NCBI RefSeq assembly: GCF_964355755.1
Contig: NC_092672.1
Span: 19,342,501 to 19,406,500 of the forward strand
DNA: 64,000 nucleotides
Reading direction: 5' to 3'
Source of the DNA: Antedon mediterranea
Taxonomy: Eukaryota > Echinodermata > Crinoidea > Comatulida > Antedonidae
The stretch's first letter is position 1. The number at the start of each line of letters is the position of its first letter. Position numbers and translations under genes: made by a program. Below are positions 46,723 through 58,978 of the stretch, in pieces. A model generated the notes under the pieces. The model had not been told where the DNA came from. It made no database searches and saw nothing but the letters and a program-made list of their open reading frames with translations.

Positions 46723-48420
46723 TTCTTTGCTTTGATGGAGATGATGATACATAAAACTGTTATAAAGCCTATCAAACATACAGTGCTAGTTGACGGTGAT
46801 TATTTGCTTTTTGTTAAAAGTAAATAATAGTCAACCAGAAATAAAACTTGGTTTAATAAAGCTTTGGTTGCCAACGCAATGTAGGTGCTACGCAAGTGCG
46901 TTGACCAATAACAAGCAACAGTTTGGATAATCCATCACATTCTGATTGGTAAATTTGCTTGATTTAATTTACAAAAAAATTGCATAGACTACAGACAAAT
47001 GGACAGACTAAATGTTGGGACAAACAAACTTATTACATGCAATTATTACTTAAAAAATAATTTGGGATTTACACTAACCATCTGAATATACATATACCTT
47101 AATACCTTATCCAACATGAATACAGTGTTTAAACAGCGCATAATACTATGCCTTTGTAGATTCACGTGCACGCGCATTTAAAATTTCAAAATGTGCAAAA
47201 ATTAATTTCTAATCAACTTTTTACGCGTTTCATGTCACTTTGAGCATGTCAAAAATTCCCACGGGCGCGCAATTTTTTACGCACGCGGTGCGCACGTAGC
47301 GATAAAAACATATTTTTTTCTCTTGAATTATATTTTTCAAGCCTTTCCTAGTAATTTTGAAAACAATTTAGACCTTTTCCAGTTTAAATAACGACATACG
47401 AACACGTTGAATTTGACAATTTGTGCGCGTTTTTTATGAAAAAGCTTAAAAAATCATCAAAATAATGTCTTTTTTTAAACAGTCATAGTTTCTAAAGTAA
47501 ACCGTGAACCGTTTATTTTTATTACAAAATCTAGAAGTTGATGAGTTGCAGATATCGGATCATGCATCGATAAGGCTAAAAAAACATTGTGACGTAATCG
47601 TATGGCCACGCGAATGTAAAATATAGGATTTTTGTCTGTTTCGTTATTGCTCATCACATTCAATGGAGTGCATCACGCTTATCTGTATTCCTTTTTCTCC
47701 TATATTTATATATTGTCTAGGTCAATCAACTTTCTTTAGCATGAGATAAAAATATTTAAATTTTTATAACGTCATCATGCCTAAAAATTTTAATTACGTG
47801 GGTCATTAATTTCATCTTTACAGTAAATTTTATTCTGTAATAGCTCGTAAGAATAAAATGTGATAATCACGATTAAAACGTTTTCTGGAAGCTATAGGAT
47901 TGTAGATACGAATTCATGTAAACATTTTGCCAATCGGATGTTGTGACGTCATCATATTGCCAGTTGAATAAAAAAAGTCGTATTTTCATATTTTGCGTAA
48001 TAGTTCATCACATTTAAATGTGCGCGCACCAACATTTTACGTATTCAAATTTCTTCTACACGTTAATATGTTGTTGCTAAGATAATTTTCTTCAGAAATT
48101 GCTATCGTTGTGTTGTTTTTTTTATGACGTCATCATGTTAAATATTTGAATTAAAGGCAGGTCCCATAATTCAGTTAATATGTCATATAATATACAGTAG
48201 TACAATGTACACCAGCATAGTCTCTGATGTGAGCAAATTGTTGTTTGCCGCCCTCTGTATCATGTAGAATTAATGTCTCCTTTTATACACAGTGTACTGT
48301 ATAATTATAATACAAGGCGAAAATACAGGACCACCTCTTATTATAGTTTTTAACGTATGACGTGCACGTGGCATCTGTCGTGCGGATAACTAACTCGTCA
48401 AAGTGACGAGTTTCATGTCT
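46723..48420. other. Spacer with CG/AT alternating repeat sequence
   Basis: Around 47160-47440 are runs such as CACGCGCATTTAAAATTTCA and TTTACGCACGCGGTGCGCAC, similar in character to the middle of the element at 27574-28356 (ACGCGCGCTTAAAATTTTCA). At 48393-48412 there is ACTCGTCAAAGTGACGAGTT, a 20-bp near-palindrome immediately before U2. No gene recognised. Confidence 0.4.
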
Positions 48421-49661
48421 AGTTTGTTTATTGGTATACTCAGTATGCATGGTCTACTAGGAAAGTTGTATGTAGCCTCAGTGAATATTATTCACATCCT
48501 ATACACAATATATATTATTCCACTGTTTGTCTTCAATGTTCATCAAAATAATATATTAATATTTATTAGCTTGTTATAAAATCATTAGTTATAGGATTTA
48601 TAGTATAGATAATTTTTAGTTGCATTGAATCTTTTTCAAATGTTGGTATATATACATGTGAATCAATAATGTTTATTTCTTTGTTATAATTACTGTATAA
48701 TGACTTATTTCCAGTGATTTTTTTTTTATATCTTTGAATTAAAAAGAACAACAATTTTTATGAATTTGTTTGAATGTAAATTTTATTAATTTTTTGTAAG
48801 TCAATTCAATAAGTATAACACAAATAATAAAGATCTTAAAATCTATTAAACTGTATAAATGTTAAGTTTGCATTTCTTATGTACTGTATTGATTTTCAGA
48901 TTCAATATTTTTCACATCGATATGATTTGTTAGGTTCTTGGTATTCTGGCATCAGCCAAACCTTTACCCATTTTAATTCTCTGACAGACTTGAGCTATTC
49001 AGGGAGGTATAAAAATGGTCATGGTATTTCTAAAAACTGTCCATTTGATCTAACAACTTTAAAAAATGAAACAAATATGGTTAAAAAGATGTCTACAATT
49101 AAATTGTCCATTTTTTTTTATCAGATTAAACTCAAGATTAACATTGTTACAATCAATATTGAGACTAATATGCTACACTTGCAAGAACTTGTACTAGCTA
49201 AACTCCACCACAACACCATAGAGCAATGAACTATTTCTTTGCTCTATGATCACATAAAGGATAATTAACATAATTAAGTTACTTAAAACATGTTCCTGAA
49301 AGTAAAAGTTTGTATGCCAAACCTTCAATAATTTAATATTTAAAAAAATTTATATAAATAAAACTAAAATGTGATTGATAATTTAAATACCAGCAACAAC
49401 ATTTTGACATTAAAATTGAAATAATACAAAATTGTATAAAAGTATAACATAATTATCATATTTTTATAAAAATGTATACAAAAGTAGAAATCAAATTCTG
49501 AAAACTAATTTGACTTGGTTACATTGCGTATGATGATGCAGTAAATAGTTGCAAATTGATTTTTGTAAAGTAACCCTCTGTATAAATTACATACCAAATG
49601 AATATGTGCAACTGTAAGATATATACAGTATAACCAATATTGTATGTATTTCATATTATAG

Positions 49662-49760
49662 GGTGGTTGGACAGCTTTGCATTCAGCAGCAACTAATGGA
49701 CACACAGCCTGCTGCAGCCTGCTGTTGAATGCAGGAGCAGGTGTCAATCTATCAAGCAAA
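49662..49760 (+). CDS. Ankyrin-repeat gene, exon 5 (one complete repeat, U2)
   Basis: Acceptor TATTATAG|GGT and donor AAA|gtaagt bound 99 bases, 33 codons, phase 0. The repeat GGWTALHSAATNGHTACCSL continues LLNAGAGVNLSSK and is the paralogue of exon 4, differing as D1G, D8S, A11T and V22L. All four positions are variable in the ankyrin consensus; 8 and 11 are in the first helix and its turn, on the side usually used for partner contact. No stop-containing terminal exon was found downstream, so the gene either ends beyond the window or its last exon was missed. Confidence 0.93.
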
Positions 49761-51053
49761 GTAAGTCATCTTCATTATTATTCATTGTCATTTTTAAATA
49801 TATAACATTTTATATTTTAAACATAATGATCTTTTGGGTAATAATATTTAATGTATAAAACTCCATTGATGCTGAAATTGGCATAATTTGAAGATCAATA
49901 TATTTTTTCTCTGATACTAGTCATGAAAATTGCTATGACACTACATTAACATTTTGTCATGTATTTCCATTGAACAATTAAAACAATGGAAATGATAGTG
50001 TCAATTTTACTTAACTAAACTACAGCAACATGCTATATGCACAATTGAAATATATCATCCTTATTCCAAAGTGTTGATATACAGTAATTTAAACAGTATT
50101 ATGAACACTACAATTTTTAAAAATTTTAATATTTCTTTAGATCATTATGATTTTGTATATCTTAAAAGTTCCTTTTTTACCAAAATGTTTTAATAACTTT
50201 TGAAACACTATGATTCTACCTACATTATCAAATGCAGCATTCGACAGCTTGCAAAGAAATTGAAAAACACATTTTTCGTGCAAATTTGCTGTTCTGACAT
50301 AGCTTAATAGATGAAGGTGAATCAAACAATGCCCCAGCTCAAAAGGCGCTTATTATCAGTCTTCCGGTTTAGGAGGAGTCACAGTAACAAATGTTAAGTT
50401 GTATAATATAGATTGGCTTGCTACTCATATTAGTCATTGTTGGTCAATATTTGCCTATTTTTGTCTTATTAAAAATCTGAAGTATTCTACCTATTTTTGG
50501 GTTATTTAAAATTGGTTGTTGATTTTGTCTTTTAAATCGTTAAATTGTGCGTAGTGCTACCAATTTGAAAGGTATTAAATTTAAAAGCAATGCCAAGACT
50601 GGAATTCTGTTTGGATATCATAGATGAAATACCCTTGTAGCATCGCAAAGATATCATTTTTGATAGATGAATTTGACAATTGGAAAAAAAAAGACATTGT
50701 TTGGTATCAAATTGGTGGCAAATGCTACCATACATTTTTGGAAAGCTTAGTATGTCTACTTTTTAGAAATCCATGATAGCAATGCCAATTGTACAGCTTA
50801 ATAATTTATGATTATATAACACCGCCTACAGAAAATATGCAACACAAAATCTTGGGGTAGGTGGTAGTGTAATTTTGCAAGTCCAACAATTATTGACAAC
50901 ATTAGAGGTCAGAAGGTCATAGAAGTGTAATAAAAGTTGAAATTTCGTCTAATATTAACTTTTGACAAAACAAATACAATATAAATCTTATGCAAACTGA
51001 TGTTTTCATGAACATAGATCCAATGAACAAGAAAATTGAATTAAAAAAAAAAG

Positions 51054-51133
51054 AATATACATTACAAATTGTTGTACATAGCAGCACATGTATGTGCCTG
51101 ATTGAGGCAGGATCAGATGTAAATGTTACAGTC
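51054..51133 (+). pseudogene. Decayed ankyrin exon in U2
   Basis: Same frame-broken repeat as 38431-38510 (LLYIAAHVCA-stop, then CMCLIEAGSDVNV in another frame), with the same break. A 58-bp segment that follows it in U1 is missing here. Confidence 0.75.
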
Positions 51134-52681
51134 ATTTAACTTTTTCTTCAAATTTAAAAAGTTTAGCTTCATTTTTCATAAAATCTACAAATTGAAGTAG
51201 TAAAGATGATGATGGATGATGATATACAACAATTACAATACATTAGTTTATATTTTTTAATGACAGGTTTGCCAAATATAATTGTGGCACATTGCCGCAT
51301 ATAATTACTGTAGATAAAACCTGTTTAAATTAAATTTGCTCATAAAAGCATTATTGTTCTACGGAGTGTGCCTTGAAGGCTTTGGTCTTTGCTCTATCAT
51401 CCTCTGTACCCCATCGCTTGTAGTATAATATCCCACTACCCGGTCTATGTTAAAGGCATCCATGTATACTAATTCATATTATATTTACCTGCTTCAAATA
51501 AAAAAATGGATAGCTAGATTGTTTTAAATTTAAAGAAATGCAGAGAATAATTTGCAAGCATATAATTATATTTGAACATAATGAACAAGTACCTAGAAGG
51601 TACAGTAGTCTTCTTTATTGTACCTTTTTAACATCCTAGATGTGGGTAAAGTACTTTCCAAGAATCCTCTCTCACTTCTCATCTGTTGTGCTGGCATACA
51701 TATTTTATTTGTTTTATTCTTTGACTTCATTTATATATTATCTTTCATTTATATGTAATTGTGAAACATTCTAAGCATGCCATGAAAACATTTTATTATC
51801 TTATTTTATGCAATGTTATTATATTCTTCAATTTAAAGTAGGATCTTGATGTTTTTCAACAACAGCTAGCTATAGAAAGAAAGTTGATTGAATATAATTA
51901 TATGTAAATTTTTCAGAAAATTCAGTCGATGATCACTGGTTTAAAAAAAAGAAATATTTGATACAGTATTTAAAATGAATTAATGAAAACAATTATGCAT
52001 TTCTTCAATAGTCGCAAATGGTAACTGGCCTCTTAATTTATTTCAAAATGTACCCAACTTTGTCAATAAATGATCCAATATTGTGAAATAAGTAAATAAT
52101 ATTCTAATTTTAGCTATTAATTATGTGAAAATCATTCAATTTGAGGCCTCTAATATTAATCTCATATTAGTAAGCATGTCCTGATCAATTTTAAATTTCA
52201 GTGCTAAATAAACTTGTCTCCTAAATCTAAAACTTAGTTTTCTTCATTTTTCTGAGATAAAACATTGTTTGAATGCCTTTCTGATGAATTTGACAGTAAA
52301 ACAAAGGTAATTTCATTGCAAACCATTGTTTATATCACCATAGTTAATACAGTTTTAAAGAAAACTGAATAGGCCAAATTTGTTTCATGTCCAGGATTTG
52401 AATTTTTTATTTTTTATTTGAGAAATGTACAAAATATGTGAAAGATGGTCTTACAGTTCAGTTGTGTTTACATACCTTAGAGTGTGTAATAAATGCTTCA
52501 TTTTTATTATTTTTTTATTACTATTAAAAGATACAATGTAGCTAATAGATTAGAAAGTCTTCCATCTACAAAATTTGATTATAAAGGAAATATGAAACTA
52601 ATTAACATTTTGTTTTTATTTATTTTATCTTTCATATGTTATTAATCTATAATTTATATATAATACAGCTTGTGTATTTTA

Positions 52682-53245
52682 TACCCCTTTCACACCAAAA
52701 GCAAAACTCCGGAGACACCCCGGAGTTGACGCCCCGCTGTTTGGTGTGAAAGGTAAAATCAAGCAACTCCGGAGTTTAAAACTGCGGGGTTGAACAGCTG
52801 AACATTCTCCGGAGAGCGAACTGCGGGGACACCCCGGTGTTTTGGTGTGAAAGGTACCAACATCAAACTCCGGAGTGTTTCGGGTCAAAAGGTTATCCTC
52901 GCAATCAATTATTTATTTAGTTTTATTTTAAAACACTATAAATATTTGTAAAAAATATATAGCGGGTCTAGAAAATAATAAGTAGTATAAATAAAACATT
53001 ATATTACTTCTGAGACTTTTGAAAGTAATTATTAAATTTAAAATATTATTAATTAAAATGATTCTAATGATCGTCGCTATGTAAACAAACAAAATAGAGG
53101 GCGACATTTGCAATTTTATTTTATAAACCCCGGTGTTGCTAGGTTGGTGTGAAAGGGGTATCTCCGGAGTTTCTCGACGTTTTGAATGGTCATAAACCCC
53201 GGGGTGTCTCCGGAGACACTCCGGAGTTTTGGTGTGAAAGGGGTA
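52682..53245. mobile_element. 564-bp CTCCGGAG-rich element, insertion 1 in U2
   Basis: Ends TACCCCTTTCACACCAAAAG and, from the right, TACCCCTTTCACACCAAAAC. U1 (about 40095) lacks it. Flanks are TTA (52679-52681) and TGA (53246-53248); U1 has TGA, so a 3-bp duplication with one later change is likely. CTCCGGAG and GGTGTGAAAGG recur many times inside. Two minus-strand frames over it are palindrome by-products. Confidence 0.88.
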
Positions 53246-54835
53246 TGACAGTGTTCTTTCTTCTTTATTTTAAATTAAAAAACGCCAGTTTGGAGCAATG
53301 TCAAATGATCAAAGCTAAACTTAATTGTCAAAAATAATAATTATAATACAGTTAACCTTTCCACCTACGCACTGTAATTCTTAATTACAAACTTTCTTAT
53401 TTACAAATGCCGGTCATCACTAAGTTTGTTTACACTTGATATACTTACTTTCTGCATGTAAATTATGTTATTTCAAAATTACATGCGGAACAATAAAGTT
53501 ATTGATTAATCATTAATACTCCTCACACTTATTTAAATTTTATTAATCAAATACTGTAATTTAATAATATTGATAATGTGCCAAATTTTTAAGTTAAATT
53601 GAGATTTGCTATTCTCTTAAAAACAAAAAACCAATATATTCTTAGGCTAAATCTTACATAATTTATTTTAAATTGTATTTTTAAGTGTATATGGTCATTA
53701 TTACAGTTATGATCATACTTCAGTTGAATATAATTTCCATTAAACAATTCTATAAGAGAAGGAGCACAATACGTGCAATAGCTTTCTTTAACTTACCAGT
53801 ATTTTCAGTTAATTTATTGCAATTATATCCTGCATTAATATCATTGCAATTATTATACTACTATATAATTTGTATTCAAGCAAATTATGTAGTTAGACAG
53901 GGGTAATAATGTCAGCTGCATTACATCAAATCAAGAAATTTTAATACAATTACACTGCTAGAAACAATGGTCAATCCAATTGTGGTCCCAATATGTCCTT
54001 CATAAAGAATGGGAAAATAATAATAATAATGGATAAATAAATGACAAATATTGTTTATTATTATTATAACTTTAAAATCATAGCACATGGGCAGTACTCA
54101 CCAATTTTCATATTTGTTGCTCATACCAAAATGTAAAACCACTAATGCTAGAGAATTTATTTGTTACAGACTTATGGCAAAATCAGCATTGTATTAAACT
54201 ATCGCATGGAAGTTTTCAAATAATATATACTATGGCCCTGTTTCTTCTGCCAAGAATATACACACTGTATATTATTTTATATGGTATTTTTTGTGGCAGC
54301 AGAAATGGGTCTCATAAAAAATATACTGTATAAATATACCGTATAATCTTGATCATTATCGATATCGTTATCTCTGATATTTTATCATACTGTATATTTC
54401 TTGCACCTTTCTGCTGCGTCATGAATATACCATCTATATTGTTCACCCATAACACAAGGTTTGTTGAGCATACCCTACTTAGAACAATTACTAAAATGTC
54501 ACAGTGGACTGAAAATCTTAAGATATTTGCTCTATTTAAATGTGATAGAACCGAGGTTTCAGGGTAATAGGAGATGTGGGGTTTGGTTGTCGTCAAAACA
54601 AGTGAACAGTAAGCAGTACAAAACAGCAATGGACAATGACTGAAAGTTAGGTAGACACGGGGTTATCCGGTCCCATATGGGATTTTACGGGATTGAACCA
54701 TAGCTATCTATTCCTCAATCCATACAATCCCACAAAGTAGTTTTCAAAGGAAACGGGTCACCGAATTATAATTCTAATATATTATTACGTTATGTTTATG
54801 CCGTACATATTGTAGCAGAAACAGGGCCTATCTTA

Positions 54836-55412
54836 TACCCCTTTCACACCAAAAGCAAAACTCCGGAGACACTCCGGAGACACCCCGGAGTTGACGTCCC
54901 GCTGTTTGGTGTGAAAGGTAAAATCAAGCAACTCCGGAGTTTAAAACTGCGGGGTTGAACAGCTGAACATTCTCCGGAGAGCGAACTCCGGGGACACCCC
55001 GGAGTTTTGGTGTGAAAGGTACCAACATCAAACTCCGGAGTGTTTCGGGTCAAAAGGTCATCCTCACACGATCACTCATTGCTTTAGTTTTATTTCAAAA
55101 TACTTTAAATATTTGTAAAAAATATATAGCGGGTCTAGAAAATAATAAGTAGTATCAATAAAATATTATATTACTTCTGAGACTTTTGAAAGTAATTATT
55201 AAATTAAACATATTATTAATTAAAATGATTCTAATGATCGTCGCTATGTAAACAAACAAAATAGAGGGCGACATTTACAATTTTATTTTATAAACCCCGG
55301 AGTTGCTAGGTTGGTGTGAAAGGGGTATCTCCGGAGTTTCTCGACGTTTTGAATGATAATAAACCCCGGGGTGTCTCCGGAGACACTCCGGAGTTTTGGT
55401 GTGAAAGGGGTA
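54836..55412. mobile_element. 577-bp CTCCGGAG-rich element, insertion 2 in U2
   Basis: Same family and ends as 52682-53245. TTA at 54833-54835 and 55413-55415 forms a perfect target duplication; U1 shows the empty site CTATCTTACATTAATGG near 41687. TWA duplication suggests Harbinger-like transposition. The interior keeps AT-rich spacer sequence nearly identical to insertion 1. Confidence 0.93.
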
Positions 55413-55770
55413 TTACATTAATGGCTCATTGGGATGACTAAAGGTTGGTATTAATAGTAATACCTAAGGGTAGACTCACAGCGTTAGGTTTGTTATCCAA
55501 CACAAGGTAATCCTCTCTTGCTAGGGTTCCTATTAACGCTTTTTTTGTTGTTGTACATCATTGCTTTTTTATACCGTTGCCACCGCATTTTCGGTCTTTG
55601 CAATACCCATGTTTATACTGTTATATACATTAATATCTTTCCTTTTTTAATAGTGCCCTCTATGTTTTGATATTTTCCTAAAATGTTATAGTGCATGCTA
55701 TTAGTGTGGACATACTGTCATAAAACCTCTCAATATTTCATTTGTTCAAGTTGAGATGTCATACTTTAAT

Positions 55771-57162
55771 TCATCGTTCACATCAGCAGTTGATTGAATG
55801 TAATGTTTAAATATTATCTACTCAACAAGAATATGTTCCATTTGTATAATGTACAGTAAGCATTAATAAACTTTACATTATTTTTTCTTTGCGTATCTAA
55901 ATACCCTATAAAGTATGAATACACATGTGGTTGATAACCACAATAAAACAAAATATAGATAAATTGCCAGACATATTCTACACATTCTCCTGATTCTAAA
56001 TTGGTACACATACAGGGCCCACAGGGTCTTTCTGTTTCACTACATGATACTGGTACTGCTATTTCTACAAAGCAATCTCACTGTTTTAATAAATTCCGAA
56101 ACTTATTAAAAAGGTGAGATTCTATGCTGCTTTCTGTCTGCAAATAACTTTCTCAATTCCAATAATTCAGACAACAATGAATAAAAATAAACATAAAAAA
56201 ATATTTTTTAAAGAAAGTTTTAATTATTGTTCTTTCTTCATTAAATGATATTTTATAAATTGATATTCTATTTAATAATTTTAGAAATAAAGATTTATTA
56301 TCAATTATTTTTGTTTAAAAATCAGTAGTAAACATTTTGTGTAACATAAAATAGTTTGAATTACTATAGACAATAGTACTATGCATATTCTGAGTGGCAT
56401 TACTCTGTAAGGTTTGAGTGACCCACTCATACCCCCAAACATTTCAGTGAACAAAAAATATATAATTTTCCATGAGCCTTCATCGTACAACAGCCGCCGA
56501 CAAACGTACTCACTAATCAAACAATTCCTCATCTATACACACCCCGTTCGGCAAAAATATTTGAACATTATTGATATATCTGATAGTACTATACTCGGCC
56601 TCTACGTTAAAAGCTGCATACATATCTTATAGACTCTCTGTGTACATACTCAGTTTGAGTTTATAAATTACCATTTAGACTTTATTCCCAGACTTGCTTT
56701 GAGGTATCCACATGCCCAGTCCATGGAGGTAAAAAACTATTTTTTTTTACCTCCATTCCCTCTCCATGTTTCCAAATACACATTTTTCAGCCTTAGTAAA
56801 CTTTAAACATTTTTTTCCGCCTTAGTAAACTTAGCTTCCCCATGGTAAATGTTTCCCAATACTTTTGTTCTCTTGAATATAACTGCCTAAAGGTGTGGCG
56901 CGAAAATTATTGTTTATTTTTTGAAAATTAACTTTTGCATTTATTTGATTTACTGAAGTATAAAAAATGATGATGGGATAAGCATATAATTATGGAACAT
57001 ACAGCACTTTATTCGTTTATTGGTATACTCCTGGCGACCATGGTCTACTATGAAAGTTTTAGCCTCAGTGAATATTATTCACATCCTATACACAATGTAT
57101 ATCATTCCACTGTTTGTCTTCATCAAAATAATATATTAATATTTATTACCTTGTATAAAATA
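55771..57162. repeat. Partial third copy of the duplicated unit (U3)
   Basis: Matches 33910-35310 of U1, ending about 1.7 kb short of where the ankyrin exon would be, so it adds no exon. It follows U2 after 231 bp of unmatched sequence. Confidence 0.88.
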
Positions 57163-57849
57163 AATAAAATGGAATTATTCTTACTTTATTGATTTGATTC
57201 AGATCAATTTCATACACATTTATACATCCAGAAATATTTTGTTCATTTTACTACTATTATACAATTCATTTATTAGCTTTGTTATGGGTTTAACAAGCTA
57301 AATTCTGTCTGTCATATAATATAATAGTCAAAGGCAAAAAATGTCTTAATAGGCAAACAATTTCTATTAATCATACATCCTAATAATCTATCCATAATTG
57401 TTTCATAATCACATAATAATTTTGATTTTTATTGTGCTACAATAAAGTTCAAATTACACAGTAAAATCTCTATTCTTTTGTACATAAATGATAGAGAGGC
57501 ACTTTAAACAAAAATTGGAAAAATAAACGGTGTTGTAAAGAATATTATCAGATGACTATAATATAGATAATATAACGTTACGTTTCTGGTGTTTTTATGG
57601 TCAAATTTTTATTTTTGTTTTATTGTTTATTGTGGCTAGAACTACACTGTTTCCTTCGCTAGGCTGATCCTAATGCTAATCCTAATGCTCCTAATGTTCA
57701 CATGATTATCATGGAACGATATGTCCCCCACCTTCAAATGAATAACCTTATTTTTTCTCATAAAACCAAATAAAGAAAGCACTAGATCAAGCATTTAGTA
57801 AAAATGTTATACCTGCATTTTCTTACGCACAACGCCTTTGCACCTACGC
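57163..57849. other. AT-rich, nothing recognised
   Basis: I looked here on both strands for a terminal exon of either gene and found none. Confidence 0.4.
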
Positions 57850-58978
57850 TTAGCACCTTCCAATATCATGTGCAATTACACTTGAGTTATTGTCTTCTTC
57901 TCCTAGACTGCAATCATGTTCCCATTTAATACTGAAATATAAGTTTATGGGCGCTTGGTCTGTGGCTGTAGCCATTCAGTTTTCCTTAGTCATTTGACTT
58001 AACCATTCCCAATTGGCAATTGGTAAGCGTCTATACGCAAACAACACTGAGCTACTAAACCGAGGAATCTTAAAATTATCAAAAGTGAGTGGACCCCAAA
58101 TGGCATTCCAAATAATAGAAAAATTCTCATTCATAAAAATCTATCTCACTGCTGAGCAGATCAGCCTCCCAATTGCGCTCTCTATGCACCCATTGGACGT
58201 CTCTGAATAAATTTTTTTCGCAAAGCTCTAAAGCCAACTGATTCAAGTCTTCATGCATGCATTGAAACAACACCTCTGTTATCTATAAATATTTTAATTT
58301 CTTTTTCTTTTAAGTTAGGAGCAAATACTTGCAATGCCAATAACACACCTCTCAGTTCTCTCCACGTACAGCTTCTGACTGACTCATGCTGATTCCAGCC
58401 GAGACAAACTGCAAACGGTCATAGACCTCGCTCCACAATTCACTCCACTAGCGTCAGTAAATGTAATTGAATAATCAAAAAAAATATTTTGCTTCCAGAA
58501 AAATATCTCCTCAATAACTAGACCCCCACTCGCTGTAGTAATAAAATGCCACAACTTGAGAAAGGGAAATTATCTTCCCCACTAAATCTCTGGACCTATA
58601 GTGAGGGAGACCCTGACCCTCTAATGAACCTAAACCAGCCATAGCCAGGTTACAACCGGACTTAGATCCTATATTGATTTTTTGACGTTTTAACAATGTT
58701 AGAGACTTTAGTACATGCGGCATGGGAACCTCTCTTACCAACCATCGTCCAAAAATACTAGGATCCAATACATCACTAATAGGTGAAGAACCTTTGTAAA
58801 ATCCTTGAATACGATAAATGGTTGAATCAAGACTATTCCACTTATATTTGGGGTAAAACATTATTTTTTTGTTTAAAATAATTGCCAAACTCTGCAATCC
58901 TCCAAAAACATAGCAAACCTCATTTAACCAACATAAAAGTGATTCACTCAGTAGTGCACAACTCACTTGGTTTGTCAA
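57850..58978 (-). pseudogene. DIRS-type retrotransposon relic (RT end, RNase H and beyond)
   Basis: On the minus strand a 155-codon frame (58978-58511) ends ..RDLVGKIISLSQVV.., the GK-iiSl pattern at the end of DIRS-like reverse transcriptases. After frameshifts, TDASGVN (about 58455) gives the first RNase H acidic motif, CTWRELRGVLLALQVFAPNL (about 58310-58370) and IKIFIDNRGVVSMHA follow, matching the S/T-WREL..v..AL and DN..VV signature. Further on, IWNAIWGPLTFDNF..KIPRFSS (near 58040-58130) resembles the WG..TiD.FA..n..lprF segment downstream of RNase H in these elements. Several frame breaks make it dead. No tyrosine recombinase was found. Another Gypsy-like origin is possible but less likely. 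Confidence 0.65.

Larger units (their letters stand above)
48421..55539. repeat. Segmental duplication unit U2 (contains ankyrin exon 5)
   Basis: Starts at the equivalent of 35159 in U1 and ends at the equivalent of 41814. It lacks the first 1.25 kb of the unit and the 617-bp element, and has two extra insertions (52682-53245 and 54836-55412). By eye, differences are sparse and mostly small indels. Confidence 0.92.

Noticed and set aside
52679-55053. 69-codon minus-strand frames in both CTCCGGAG-rich elements
   Set aside because: The frame is conserved only because the elements are copies; the sequence is palindromic repeats.
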